Below the pieces are notes generated by a model. The model made no database searches and was not told the DNA's origin. It saw only the letters and a program-made list of their open reading frames with translations. Made by a program: the position numbers and the translations under genes. 45,834 nt of DNA from Candidatus Saccharibacteria bacterium UBA4727 (GTDB lineage: Bacteria; Patescibacteriota; Saccharimonadia; Saccharimonadales; Saccharimonadaceae): NCBI GenBank assembly GCA_002404195.1, contig DHJF01000040.1, positions 1,160 to 46,993 on the forward strand. Reading direction: 5' to 3'. Of the stretch, positions 15,611-24,105 are shown piece after piece; within the stretch, counting starts at the first letter, position 1; each line of letters begins with the position of its first letter.

Positions 15611-15889
15611 TTAGACTAACTGAGTGGCTCGTTTTTGGTAGACCTGCACACCAGAAACAACCACAATGTAGAGCGACATCAGCGCACAGGCGTGACCTAG
15701 GGATGATGGCGTAATAATAACAAGTGCAGCGCCGCTCATCATGACAGCTATAAAGCTCGCCCACATTGCCTGTACGTCCCGCTTGCTTTGCATAGACGCA
15801 TGACGACGAACATCAATAACGACTTTCACCGAGCTCGCAAGCGTAACAAGTGCGAGTAGGATGTGAACAAAAAGAATAACGATATGCAT
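15611..15889 (-). CDS. Small three-helix membrane protein, unknown function
   Basis: 92 residues, nearly all membrane: helices at about 2-22, 45-62 and 68-86, with a basic loop (DVRRHASMQSKRDVQ) between the first two. The open frame continues upstream to 15964, but the start at 15889 is preferred because TATACT (15897-15902) ends seven bases before it and would overlap any longer version. No Shine-Dalgarno. Not assigned to a named family. It converges on the RRM gene and is preceded by the small gene at 16029 on the other strand. Confidence 0.55.
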   Translation of the reverse strand: MHIVILFVHILLALVTLASSVKVVIDVRRHASMQSKRDVQAMWASFIAVMMSGAALVIITPSSLGHACALMSLYIVVVSGVQVYQKRATQLV

Positions 15890-16028
15890 AACCATTAGTA
15901 TAGCTGGTTTAAGTCGTTTGGGCCAGCCGCCACACGCGCGCTTTCGAAAGAGGTGAACTGGCATTTTTTGTCAAAATAGCGTATACTATGAAAAAGCGAT
16001 ACACTTTTGTGTAAAAGGAGCTGTTAAT

Positions 16029-16238
16029 ATGACCGTCGAAGAAATTACCGAACGTCTTAAGGAATTTGAGGCGAATCCACAGATGATTACTGAAAGCATC
16101 TACAGCCCGACTGCAACAGATTACGCCGACAACCGCATGCCATTTACTGAGATCCATCTCGGCTACCTACGCAAGCACAAAAACGTTGATGCCTCACATT
16201 ATCTCTCAAACCTTGAGATTATGATCACAAAACGATAG
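16029..16238 (+). CDS. Small hypothetical protein
   Basis: 69 residues, soluble, slightly acidic at the N-terminus (TVEEITERLKEFEANP) and ending ITKR. AAAGGAG sits eight bases before the ATG, which is strong support that it is translated. TATACT at 15982-15987 is a plausible -10, and an ACAC-TTTT-GTGT mini-hairpin precedes the ribosome site. It faces the PGPGW gene. No family recognised. Confidence 0.65.
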   Translation: MTVEEITERLKEFEANPQMITESIYSPTATDYADNRMPFTEIHLGYLRKHKNVDASHYLSNLEIMITKR

Positions 16239-16259
16239 TTGTTTCACGACATAGCGCTC

Positions 16260-16619
16260 TTAGTCTAAAAACGGCGAACGCAGCCAATCCCAGTGCAAAT
16301 GTAGCCAACTATTCATCAGTCCGTAGCCGTTGAAGAGCCAGACGGTAACAATAACGACGTAGCCAGTAAAGACCAGCAGTACTGATCGGACATAGCTATT
16401 TTGCTGCTGTAGCCAATCTAACCACTCGTCATAGCGAGCCCTTGCATAGTGTAGTAGCCGTTGGGCCCAGACAAATTCAGTTGACAAAATCGCCAAGGCT
16501 GCAAAGACAATTAGCCACCCCGGACCCGGATACGGAATAGCCACAAGGCCAACCAGTAGGACGATGCCGCCGATGATGGCGACGAAGACTTTTTTGGTAT
16601 GACGCTTTATGTTATGCAT
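16260..16619 (-). CDS. PGPGW family transmembrane protein
   Basis: 119 residues. The first two membrane segments flank the family motif PYPGPGWL (about residues 29-36), and the next helix STEFVWAQRLLHYARARYDEW is the conserved charged helix of the group. A third membrane helix follows (VLLVFTGYVVIVTVWLF). The family (putative transmembrane protein PGPGW) has no known function and is common in actinobacteria. It starts eight bases after the ABC permease stop, so it is probably expressed with the ABC pair and may assist it, though that is only context. Confidence 0.8.
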   Translation of the reverse strand: MHNIKRHTKKVFVAIIGGIVLLVGLVAIPYPGPGWLIVFAALAILSTEFVWAQRLLHYARARYDEWLDWLQQQNSYVRSVLLVFTGYVVIVTVWLFNGYGLMNSWLHLHWDWLRSPFLD

Positions 16620-16626
16620 AGCATTG

Positions 16627-17367
16627 TTATTTACTCTGGCGACGCAACGTCAGAGCTCCTAATAAAACCGCCGCAAGTACGCAGCCTAGTACCACCCATA
16701 AGTCACGCCAGGACTCACTGCTGAGAATCACCTCACTCACAACACGACTCAGCGCGTCAATCGCATAGGTGAGCGGCAAAAAGTACGCAATACTTTCAAG
16801 CACGCTCGGCATCTGAGCGAGAGGTACCAGCAGCCCACCAATCAAGAATTGCGGCAACACGAAGGCTGGCATAAACTGCACCGCTTGGAATTCCGTCCGC
16901 GCAAAGGCGCTGACAAAGAGACCGAGCGCTGTACCTAGGAGCGCATCAGCCAGCGCCATGACGACCAAAAACCACACCGGTCCGGCAACCACGAGCCCGA
17001 AGCCATAGAGCAACAAACCGCTCGCAAGCAATGCCTGTACGATAGCCAGTAAACCAAACGCCAGCATGTACCCTACGATTAAATCGAGCTTGCCGAGGCG
17101 CGTCGCCATCAAGCGCTCCATCGTGCCGCTTGTTCGTTCGCGTAACGTTGTGATGGACGTAATGATAAACATGATAATGAATGGAAACACACCGAGCAGG
17201 GCTGGTGCAATGTGATTAAACACCGTCAAATTATCACTATACATCCAGCGGAGCAGCGACAGCAAAATGCATGGCACCACAAAAATGAGAGCAATCGTGC
17301 GTGGGTCGTGTTTGAGCTGGCGTAAAATCCGAGCTGTCGTCGCAAACGTTACTTTGGCGTGATACAT
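16627..17367 (-). CDS. ABC-2 type transporter permease
   Basis: 246 residues with six membrane helices in the ABC-2 pattern: a first helix LIFVVPCILLSLL, then the long cytoplasmic-side segment RERTSGTMERLMATRLG typical of the family, and paired C-terminal helices (FMPAFVLPQFLIGGLLVPL, LWVVLGCVLAAVLLGAL). With the ATPase encoded immediately upstream it would form an exporter for a drug, peptide or glycan. Its ATG overlaps the ATPase stop by one base (TAATG), so translation is coupled. Substrate unknown. Confidence 0.88.
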   Translation of the reverse strand: MYHAKVTFATTARILRQLKHDPRTIALIFVVPCILLSLLRWMYSDNLTVFNHIAPALLGVFPFIIMFIITSITTLRERTSGTMERLMATRLGKLDLIVGYMLAFGLLAIVQALLASGLLLYGFGLVVAGPVWFLVVMALADALLGTALGLFVSAFARTEFQAVQFMPAFVLPQFLIGGLLVPLAQMPSVLESIAYFLPLTYAIDALSRVVSEVILSSESWRDLWVVLGCVLAAVLLGALTLRRQSK

Positions 17368-18089
17368 TAGGCGTTTCCTTCCGCCGAAACCATAGCAATG
17401 AAAGCTTTTTCAACGGAGCTCGCGCCAGTGTGTGCCAGTAGCTGTTGTCGCGAATTATTCCATAATAATTTACCATCGCGCATCAACAAAAGTTCATCAC
17501 ATCTCTCCGCCTCATCCATAACGTGACTCGAAACAATCAAGGTTTTCCCGCGTGCAGCAAGCGCCGCAAAAAGCCGCCATAACTCCTGGCGCAAAATTGG
17601 GTCGAGCCCGACGGTTGGTTCGTCGAGCACGAGTACCTCCGGGTCACCAAGTAGCGCGATGGCAAGTGACACGCGCGCTTTTTGCCCGCCAGAAAGCAGT
17701 GCGGCTAATTGATCCTTTTTATCATCAAGGTGAACCACTCGGATGATACTGTCGGCTTGAGCTGCAGACGCACCCGCTAGTTTCGCAAAGTAGTGAACAT
17801 TCTGCAGGACCGTCAGGTCGTCGTAAATAGCCGGGCTCTGCGTGACGTAGCCGATATTCGCACGGGGACGCGCGTCACCCGCAGCCTTTCCGAGCACCGT
17901 CAAACTACCACTCGTCACCTGCTGTACACCGACAATCGCCCGTATTAACGTCGTTTTACCGGAGCCGCTTGGCCCAATCAGCCCGGTAACCGTCCCCGCC
18001 TGTATCGTAAAACTGAGTCCATCAAGAATAACCGTTTTCTGCTTTTTGACAGTGAGTTTGGTCGCTTCAATTGAAACAGTCGTTGTCAT
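17367..18089 (-). CDS. ABC transporter ATP-binding protein (ABC-2 exporter)
   Basis: 240 residues with a full nucleotide-binding domain: Walker A GPSGSGKTT (about 38-46), Q-loop IGYVTQSPAIYD, signature LSGGQKARVSLA, Walker B VLVLDEPTVGLDP, H-loop IVSSHVMDEAERCD. It powers the permease encoded next. The start is preceded by TATACT (18097-18102), ending seven bases before the ATG, with no ribosome site, so the message is probably leaderless. It follows the rdgB-like gene by 19 bases but has its own promoter, so it may form a separate three-gene unit with permease and PGPGW protein. Confidence 0.92.
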   Translation of the reverse strand: MTTTVSIEATKLTVKKQKTVILDGLSFTIQAGTVTGLIGPSGSGKTTLIRAIVGVQQVTSGSLTVLGKAAGDARPRANIGYVTQSPAIYDDLTVLQNVHYFAKLAGASAAQADSIIRVVHLDDKKDQLAALLSGGQKARVSLAIALLGDPEVLVLDEPTVGLDPILRQELWRLFAALAARGKTLIVSSHVMDEAERCDELLLMRDGKLLWNNSRQQLLAHTGASSVEKAFIAMVSAEGNA

Positions 18090-18108
18090 TACTTATAGTA
18101 TACACCGC

Positions 18109-18669
18109 TTATGTTGATAACGATCTCAAAAAATCGCGGAGACTATCGGTGTCGCGCACCTGATCATAAACAACAAGATAATCATCGGGGGATAGCTCGG
18201 CACGCGTCTTCCCCTCGTAACCAAGCGGCTCGAAGATCGCATCCCAGCCGTAGCCACCAGCCCCACGTGGATGGTCAACAATCACACCATCAAGTCGGCC
18301 ACTGATGAATTTCAACGTCGTACCATCGTAATACCCATAAATTGCGCTGGCGTAGGCAGATCGGTCAGTAAACCCATCGAGCATACGGCACATCACTTCA
18401 TGGCCGTTCGGCGCGTCGTTGAAAAACTTTATAAACGGACCGGGCAAACCACTGAGCGCCGTAAAACTTAGTGAGGTATCTTCAACCAATACTGGCTTTT
18501 GCAACAAATCATATGCCTGGCGCACTTTATGCTCAATTACCTCTTGCGGATTGGCGGACTGGATTTCATCGAGGTCGATTTTATGGTGCTCGAGTGCAAT
18601 ACCAAGCGTCTGGGACAGATAGCTTACTTTATCTAAATTACCCGTGATAAAAACAGGGAGATTATTCAT
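18109..18669 (-). CDS. RdgB/HAM1-like non-canonical purine NTP pyrophosphatase
   Basis: 186 residues. The family start FITGNLDKV (substituting for ITGNxxK) is clear, with VLVEDTSLSFTALSGLPGPFIKFF containing the conserved acidic pair and glycine turn, and the C-terminal GGYGWDAIFEP that matches the purine-pocket motif. These enzymes hydrolyse ITP, dITP and XTP to keep wrong bases out of DNA and RNA. The gene overlaps the end of the MazG/DUF1653 gene by eight bases, so two nucleotide house-cleaning enzymes are translated together after ligA. Some family residues differ from RdgB, so exact substrate is open. Confidence 0.85.
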   Translation of the reverse strand: MNNLPVFITGNLDKVSYLSQTLGIALEHHKIDLDEIQSANPQEVIEHKVRQAYDLLQKPVLVEDTSLSFTALSGLPGPFIKFFNDAPNGHEVMCRMLDGFTDRSAYASAIYGYYDGTTLKFISGRLDGVIVDHPRGAGGYGWDAIFEPLGYEGKTRAELSPDDYLVVYDQVRDTDSLRDFLRSLST

Positions 18670-19282
18670 GATCAGTCACTTTCTTAAATCGTGGTATAGT
18701 TAATCCGTTTATCGTAACGGTCTCCGTAAACAAGGTATATGGTCGCACCCAGTACGACACATCACTTTCATAGAGCGGGCGATAAATCACGACCGATTCT
18801 TCGGATTCGGTGTCTTTTCCAACGCCAATTACATCATAGCGGTTACCTTTGTAATGCTCGTACACCCCGAGCTGCAAGTGCTCGTCGGGTGAATCAACTT
18901 CATGATAGAGAGCCGGAGAGCGACGATAATACTCTACCCATTCATCTGTATCATCAAGCGTCAGCGTCTCGACGTACGTCCCCGCCGTAAAGCCGCCCTT
19001 CTTGTCAAACTTTTGTTGTTGGACCTGACGAATGTGTTCACTTGAAATATGCTGCAGTCCAGCTAAGTCGTCGAGAGCTTGCTGTACATCGGCAAGCTCA
19101 TGCACCACATCGTCGCTCGTACTATTGAGTGGAATTTCAGCAGCTTCTTCAGCAATCTTTTGCTTCAGCGTTTGAACGTGTTCATTTCGTGACAATGCTC
19201 GGTACGTCGCCTGTTGATTAAGGCGTTCGTATTCGCTACGCAGTTTGTCCCGAACGAGTTTGTTTAAGATAAATATCGGCAT
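18662..19282 (-). CDS. MazG-like NTP pyrophosphohydrolase fused to DUF1653
   Basis: 206 residues in two parts. Residues 1-85 match the MazG/phosphoribosyl-ATP-pyrophosphatase-like group: the opening FILNKLVRDKL and a helix with the metal-binding EEAAEI and later DVVHELADVQQALDDL acidic residues. Residues about 130-200 are a DUF1653 domain: GVYEHYKGNRYDVIGVGKDTESEESVVIYRPLYE then VRPYTLFTETV. The first part would remove unwanted NTPs; DUF1653 has an SH3-like look and unknown role. The ATG overlaps the ligA stop by one base, and the next gene starts inside its end. The fusion itself suggests DUF1653 works with nucleotide clean-up. Confidence 0.8.
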   Translation of the reverse strand: MPIFILNKLVRDKLRSEYERLNQQATYRALSRNEHVQTLKQKIAEEAAEIPLNSTSDDVVHELADVQQALDDLAGLQHISSEHIRQVQQQKFDKKGGFTAGTYVETLTLDDTDEWVEYYRRSPALYHEVDSPDEHLQLGVYEHYKGNRYDVIGVGKDTESEESVVIYRPLYESDVSYWVRPYTLFTETVTINGLTIPRFKKVTDHE

Positions 19283-21306
19283 TACTTCTCACCTATTAAC
19301 GTAGTAAATTCTTGTTCATTAATGATCTTTGTGCCATAGCTCTCGGCTTTTTTGAGCTTACTCGCGCCAACTTTACCTCCCGCTACCAGATAGGTCGTAT
19401 CCTTTGCGACACTGGTTTGAAAACCACCGCCACGAGCGTGAATCTTATCAGCCGCTTCGTCTCGGCTCATTGTTTCAAGCGTGCCAGTCACGACAAAATT
19501 TTGGCCGATAAGAGCGCCTGTTCTCTGTACGAAATGCGGTACCACACCAAGCTCACGAAACTTATCGAGCAGCGCCAGGTTATCATCATCACCAAGCCAT
19601 GCCAGAATTGACTCAGCCACGACCTTGCCAACGCCATCAATCGCTTCAAGTTGTTCGAGTGTGGTCACCTGAAATTTTTCCATCGATTCAAACGTATTCG
19701 CGAGGTCAATCGATGTCTGCACACCAACGTGACGAATACCAAGCGCTAAAATAAACTTTTCAAGCGGTGGCGTTTTCTTGGCTGCAATCGCATCAATTAA
19801 CTTTTTAGCGGATATTTCCCCAAACCTATCAAGCTGCAACAATTGCTCTTTTGTGAGCGTATAAATATCAGCGAAATCCTTCACAAGACCAGCGTCAATT
19901 AATGTGACGACGTTTTTCTCACCAAGGGTGTCAATATCAAGCCCAGCTTTTGAAGCAAAGTACTCCAGGCCGCGCTTCAGTAATACGTCGCCGCTCGATC
20001 CCTTTACGCGGTAGACCACGTCTTTGCCGCTTCGTTCAAATTCGAGTTCAGGATACTGCGTGGCAAGCGCCTGTTCATAATCAAAGACGGGTGTGTTCTT
20101 CGGGCGGAGTTCCGCTACGACACTTTCGACTTGTGGGATAATATCACCGGCTTTAAAAATAACCACCGTATCACCAATCCGTATATCGAGCCGTGCAATT
20201 TCATCAGCGTTGTGAAGACTAGCGTGCTGCACCGTCGTGCCAGCTACCTGCACCGGGTCAAACACAGCTACCGGCGTCGCCGCACCCGTCCGGCCAATAC
20301 TAATAACAATGTCTTTCACGATCGTCGTTGCTTGTTCTGGCGCGTACTTATAGGCGACGGCAGCGCGGGGTTGCTTGCCCACCACGCCGAGCTTCGCGTA
20401 TTGAGCGCGGTCATTTACTTTGACGACTAAGCCGTCCGTATTGAACGGTAAGTCATGTCGTCTTTCGCCCCATTCGTTAATAAAATGCATGACGTCAGTG
20501 AGTGAAGAGAAGATACTGGCCTGCATATTACGACTCACGCCAAGCGCCGTGAGCGCCTGATAAGCAAACATATTTGTTGGCACATCAGCCGCGTCGTCGT
20601 GCAGCAAATCATAGGCGCGAAAATGCAAAGGACGGTCGGCCACCAGCTTCGGATCAAGTTGACGAATCGTGCCCGCGGCTAAGTTGCGCGGATTAGCAAA
20701 CTCCGGCTCGCCCACCGCACGGCGCTTATCATTCAGCCTGGTAAAGTCTTTCTTGAGCATGACAATTTCACCACGAATTTCTGTGCGGCCACCCAGAAAT
20801 TGCTCAAAACCTGGCTCAGCACGCAGACGAAGCGGCACGTTTTTAATCGTCCGCACATTCATCGTCACATCTTCGCCAACGTAACTATCGCCGCGCGTGA
20901 CTGCGCGCACAAGCACACCATCTTCATAAATAAGTGCACAGGCGAGACCGTCCATTTTGATATCGGCAAAAAATTCGTGCGCACGGCCAGGCAGCAATTT
21001 ATCCATGCGTACCACCCATGCCTCGACGTCGGCTTTATCAAAGACGTCGTTCAAACTGAGCATACGGCTACTATGCGTGACCTTTTGAAAGCCACCAAGC
21101 AGCTCACTACCGACCCGTTGTGTGGGGCTATCCGGCGTCACGAGCTCAGGATAGTCAGCTTCTAGCCTTTTAAGTTCACCAAATAAACTATCATAAATAG
21201 CATCCTCAACCGCTGGCGTATCGTGTACGTGATAGTCGTAACTATAGCGCGCCAATACTTCGCGCAGTTCACGAGCACGCTCACTAGGCAGGTGCGCTGT
21301 CATCAT
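19282..21306 (-). CDS. ligA: NAD-dependent DNA ligase LigA lacking the zinc-finger cysteines
   Basis: 674 residues, full length. Domain order: Ia NAD-binding domain (YDYHVHDTPAVEDAIYDSLF, residues 23-42), adenylation domain with nucleophile Lys117 in KMDG, GEDVT and AAGTIRQLD, OB fold (DIVISIGRTGAATPVA, GDTVVIFKAGDIIP), HhH repeats (AIDGVGKVVAESI) and BRCT domain at the end (NFVVTGTLETMSRDEA). Where the Cys4 zinc finger should sit, between PQVESVV and the HhH part, there is no cysteine; the only cysteine in the protein is in GLACALIYE. Start at 21306 is supported by GAAAGG six bases upstream; a second ATG follows directly. It overlaps both neighbours and lies in a six-gene run. Confidence 0.95.
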   Translation of the reverse strand: MMTAHLPSERARELREVLARYSYDYHVHDTPAVEDAIYDSLFGELKRLEADYPELVTPDSPTQRVGSELLGGFQKVTHSSRMLSLNDVFDKADVEAWVVRMDKLLPGRAHEFFADIKMDGLACALIYEDGVLVRAVTRGDSYVGEDVTMNVRTIKNVPLRLRAEPGFEQFLGGRTEIRGEIVMLKKDFTRLNDKRRAVGEPEFANPRNLAAGTIRQLDPKLVADRPLHFRAYDLLHDDAADVPTNMFAYQALTALGVSRNMQASIFSSLTDVMHFINEWGERRHDLPFNTDGLVVKVNDRAQYAKLGVVGKQPRAAVAYKYAPEQATTIVKDIVISIGRTGAATPVAVFDPVQVAGTTVQHASLHNADEIARLDIRIGDTVVIFKAGDIIPQVESVVAELRPKNTPVFDYEQALATQYPELEFERSGKDVVYRVKGSSGDVLLKRGLEYFASKAGLDIDTLGEKNVVTLIDAGLVKDFADIYTLTKEQLLQLDRFGEISAKKLIDAIAAKKTPPLEKFILALGIRHVGVQTSIDLANTFESMEKFQVTTLEQLEAIDGVGKVVAESILAWLGDDDNLALLDKFRELGVVPHFVQRTGALIGQNFVVTGTLETMSRDEAADKIHARGGGFQTSVAKDTTYLVAGGKVGASKLKKAESYGTKIINEQEFTTLIGEK

Positions 21307-22327
21307 CAACGACCTTTCGATAGAACAAATAGATATAGCTTGCAACCCAGATAATTGTTAGCGTACTCATAAACAATAACGCCACCGGTACAATCGGCAC
21401 CCAGCTAGCGGCCGTCACAGCACTACCAAACCACATTGCAAACAAAATGATTGGCACCATAATAAGTATCCAGGCCACGGCAACCGTACCGATTAGCCAC
21501 AGCAAGCGGTACAAAATGCGCAAACGGCGACCAACCACTAAGTCTCCGGCCGTACGGATGGCTTTCATCGGATACATGCCCGGTAGTGTCACGACAATCA
21601 ACGCAAAGAGTGTACTCGTAATCCAATAGAGTGACAGTATTGTCGAAAGACCGGCGACCGCCCAAAAAATCATTGCTTCGACGCCGCCAGACAGTAAGCC
21701 CGACGCAACAGCCGCGCCGTAGCCAATTGCCGCTATCGCCACAGGTAGCAATTGAATAATCAAAAGTAAGGCAACCAGAAAGGTTGATACGATTGGTGCA
21801 CCGGCGTTGTAGATACCATCGCGAAGTCGTGGCGTATGTCCTGCGAGGAGTGCACGCAGTAGCCAAACCGTCGTCAGCCATACAAGAAGAGCCAGGACAG
21901 CGGCATAAATTTGCTGGGCCGCGTCAGGTGCTGCGGTATTAAAATTACCCGTCACACCACCAAGGAGCAGTAGACCCGCCTGACTAATCTGTCCCCAGTT
22001 TCCACTAAACACATCGCCGCCACTTGTCTTCAATGCATCGTTTAGCTGAGTATACGTACTCTGTGACGCCATACCAACCAGCGCAATTGTGAGAACACTA
22101 TAGACAGCACCTAGCCACAACATGAGCTTTCGATGCTTCCACAATAACGCTCGCACCTCGTTGGTGAACGCCCAATAGCCCGGTAGCTTGAGGCTGCGCG
22201 TGTAATCACGACGCCGAGTCCGCACAAAACTACGATGCGGTCGACGCGCTAAAAACGTCCGAGTGCGTTTTGCAAGTGCCTGCCACTTTTTTAAAGCTAC
22301 ACGCTTACTCGCAGCGAACAAACGCAT
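21284..22327 (-). CDS. Multi-pass membrane protein, unknown function
   Basis: 347 residues. An extended basic N-terminal tail (about residues 1-50, rich in Arg/Lys, FLARRPHRSFVRTRRRDYTR) precedes six to seven membrane helices. The middle has PRLRDGIYNAGAPIVSTF, and the end MYPMKAIRTAGDLVVGRRLRILYRLLWL, which resembles cytoplasmic loops of membrane-trafficking or transporter-like proteins. I do not recognise a named family. It is translationally coupled to htpX (TAATG overlap at 22327) and overlaps the ligA start, so it belongs to the lemA-htpX-ligA run. A membrane quality-control link is possible from context only. Confidence 0.7.
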   Translation of the reverse strand: MRLFAASKRVALKKWQALAKRTRTFLARRPHRSFVRTRRRDYTRSLKLPGYWAFTNEVRALLWKHRKLMLWLGAVYSVLTIALVGMASQSTYTQLNDALKTSGGDVFSGNWGQISQAGLLLLGGVTGNFNTAAPDAAQQIYAAVLALLVWLTTVWLLRALLAGHTPRLRDGIYNAGAPIVSTFLVALLLIIQLLPVAIAAIGYGAAVASGLLSGGVEAMIFWAVAGLSTILSLYWITSTLFALIVVTLPGMYPMKAIRTAGDLVVGRRLRILYRLLWLIGTVAVAWILIMVPIILFAMWFGSAVTAASWVPIVPVALLFMSTLTIIWVASYIYLFYRKVVDDDSAPA

Positions 22328-23211
22328 TAGAACTTATTCGCATTCTGATGAAGACGAGCAATCCTCTCTTCGAGAGGTGGATGAGTACTAAACAAGCCAC
22401 TTAAAAAGCCAGGCTTGAGTGGATTGCTAATAAATAAGTGGGCCGAGGCACTACTTTGTTTTTGCATTGGGCGACCATATTGCCGTAATTTTTCTAAAGC
22501 ATCCGCAAGGCCTTCGCTGTCGCGTGTCGTCATCACACCCGAAGCATCAGCGAGGTATTCACGTTGACGACTGATTGCCATCTGAATCATAGCAGCAATA
22601 ATCGGCGCTAAAATAATGAGGATAATGCCAACAACTAAGATGATTGGGTTGGCATTATTATCGCGGCGATTGTCACCAAAAAACATCATGCGCATGGCAA
22701 TATCCGATAAAATACCGATCGCGCTGACAAGCCCAAACGCGATCATGCTAACGCGAATATCGTAATTACGAACGTGGCTCATTTCGTGCGCCATCACCGC
22801 CTCGAGTTCACGGTCGCTCATAATATCAAGAATACCGCTCGTCGCAGCCACAATCGCATGCTGCGGGTCGCGACCAGTCGCAAACGCATTCGGCGCCGGG
22901 TCGTTAATAATATAGACTTTTGGCGTCGGCATACCCGTTGTAATCGCCAAGTTTTCAACAATACGATACAGTCGAGGATTGTCATTTTTTTGGATCTCCT
23001 CGGCACCCGTCATTGCGACCGCTAGTTTACCGGCAGCAAAATACTGAATCAGCGCATAGACAGCAGCGCCAGCTATCACCCAAAAAGCGATTGAATTATT
23101 TCCACCGCCATAAACATAACTAAATGCCCAGCCGATTGCACCGACGAGCCCGATGAATGCGGCCATAATGATAACCGTATTCCGTTTATTTGCGCTAATT
23201 GCTTTGTACAT
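22327..23211 (-). CDS. htpX: HtpX family M48 membrane metalloprotease
   Basis: 294 residues. Two N-terminal membrane helices, then MPTPKVYIINDPAPNAFATG, the zinc site HEMSHVRN (His142, Glu143, His146), two more membrane helices (VSMIAFGLVSAIGILSDIA; IILVVGIILIILAPIIAAM) and the third zinc ligand glutamate in QREYLADASGV. HtpX degrades misfolded membrane proteins. The pairing with LemA directly upstream is a known conserved arrangement. The C-terminal FSTHPPLEERIARL is also typical. It ends in the start codon of the next membrane protein. Confidence 0.95.
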   Translation of the reverse strand: MYKAISANKRNTVIIMAAFIGLVGAIGWAFSYVYGGGNNSIAFWVIAGAAVYALIQYFAAGKLAVAMTGAEEIQKNDNPRLYRIVENLAITTGMPTPKVYIINDPAPNAFATGRDPQHAIVAATSGILDIMSDRELEAVMAHEMSHVRNYDIRVSMIAFGLVSAIGILSDIAMRMMFFGDNRRDNNANPIILVVGIILIILAPIIAAMIQMAISRQREYLADASGVMTTRDSEGLADALEKLRQYGRPMQKQSSASAHLFISNPLKPGFLSGLFSTHPPLEERIARLHQNANKF

Positions 23212-23228
23212 AGAGAGTAGTGTACCTA

Positions 23229-23786
23229 TTAAAACTGAACGTCAACTGGTTTTTCGATTGTCGCTTGATCTTCAACTTCATAGAAATCACGCTTTGTAAA
23301 ACCGAGCATGCCAGCAAAAACGTTGTTTGGAAATACTTGAATCTTGGTATTGAGGTCACGGACGCCACCGTTATAAAAGCGGCGAGATCCCTGAATTTTA
23401 TCTTCAGTGTCAACCAGCTCCTGCTGTAGTTGCATGAAGTTCTGATTCGCTTTGAGGTCTGGGTAAGCTTCAGCAACCGCGAACAAGCTTTTGAGCGCGC
23501 CTTCGAACTGATTTTCAGCGACAGCAGTCTCTTTAACACCTTTGGCGTTCAGCATGTTCGAGCGCGCTTCAGTGACGGCTTCAAATACGCCACTTTCGTG
23601 TGCGGCATAACCCTTAACGCTATTGACGATATTTGGGATAAGATCTGCACGACGCTTGAGCTGAACGGTAATATCGCTCCAGGCTTCGTCAACACGAACT
23701 TTTAAAGTCACTAACCCGTTATACGTGGCCCAAAGAAAGATTGCGATAACGACGACAATTCCTAGGATGATCCAAACTGCTAACAT
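23229..23786 (-). CDS. lemA: LemA family protein
   Basis: 185 residues. One N-terminal membrane helix (WIILGIVVVIAIFLWATY), then the family helices: LVTLKVRVDEAWSDITVQLKRRADLIPNIV, YAAHESGVFEAVTEARS, and RRFYNGGVRDLNTKIQVFPNN-VFAGMLGF. The protein is anchored in the membrane with its coiled helical body probably outside. LemA proteins usually sit beside HtpX-type proteases, as here, but their action is unknown. It heads the six-gene run down to the rdgB-like gene. A TGCTATACT extended -10 lies at 23829-23837 and AAGGGG is eleven bases before the ATG, so the leader is about 35 bases. Confidence 0.95.
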   Translation of the reverse strand: MLAVWIILGIVVVIAIFLWATYNGLVTLKVRVDEAWSDITVQLKRRADLIPNIVNSVKGYAAHESGVFEAVTEARSNMLNAKGVKETAVAENQFEGALKSLFAVAEAYPDLKANQNFMQLQQELVDTEDKIQGSRRFYNGGVRDLNTKIQVFPNNVFAGMLGFTKRDFYEVEDQATIEKPVDVQF

Positions 23787-23922
23787 TTCTTATATTCCCC
23801 TTACGTAATACTAGTAATATGTACCTTTAGTATAGCATTCGTTGTACCAATGCGCATCCTCGGAATAACATGAACTGGTTCATTTTACCCTCTAGAATAC
23901 TGCCGGTGTAGCATCTTCATAC

Positions 23923-23952
23923 AAAAAAACTCGACCGTGTTGGCCGAGTTTT
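23923..23952 (-). terminator. Terminator of tRNA-Leu(UAA)
   Basis: AAAACTCG/CGAGTTTT with inner CC/GG pairs forms a hairpin. On the minus strand it is followed by a run of seven Ts. Confidence 0.8.
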
Positions 23953-23960
23953 CATAATTT

Positions 23961-24048
23961 TGGTGCGCAGAGCGGGACTTGAACCCGCACGACCTATTGG
24001 TCAAGAGATTTTAAGTCTCTCGTGTCTACCAAATTCCACCATCCGCGC
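23961..24048 (-). tRNA. tRNA-Leu (anticodon TAA), CCA encoded
   Basis: An 88-base class II tRNA: acceptor GCGCGGA/TCTGCGC, anticodon loop CTTAAAA (TAA), long variable arm (TGACCAATAGGTCGT), T-loop TTCAAGT, discriminator A and CCA encoded. A terminator follows at 23923-23952. First of a Leu-Cys-Leu cluster interrupted by a plus-strand HNH gene. Confidence 0.95.
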
Positions 24049-24090
24049 ATACAAATTACTATAACAGGTCTGCAAACTACTAGTAAGGTT

Positions 24091-24099
24091 TGATACAAT
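24091..24099 (+). promoter_or_regulatory. Extended -10 promoter of the HNH gene, leaderless type
   Basis: TGATACAAT (extended -10 TGN plus TACAAT at 24094-24099) ends six bases before the ATG at 24106. No Shine-Dalgarno precedes the start. Confidence 0.6.
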
Positions 24100-24105
24100 A
24101 ATAAT

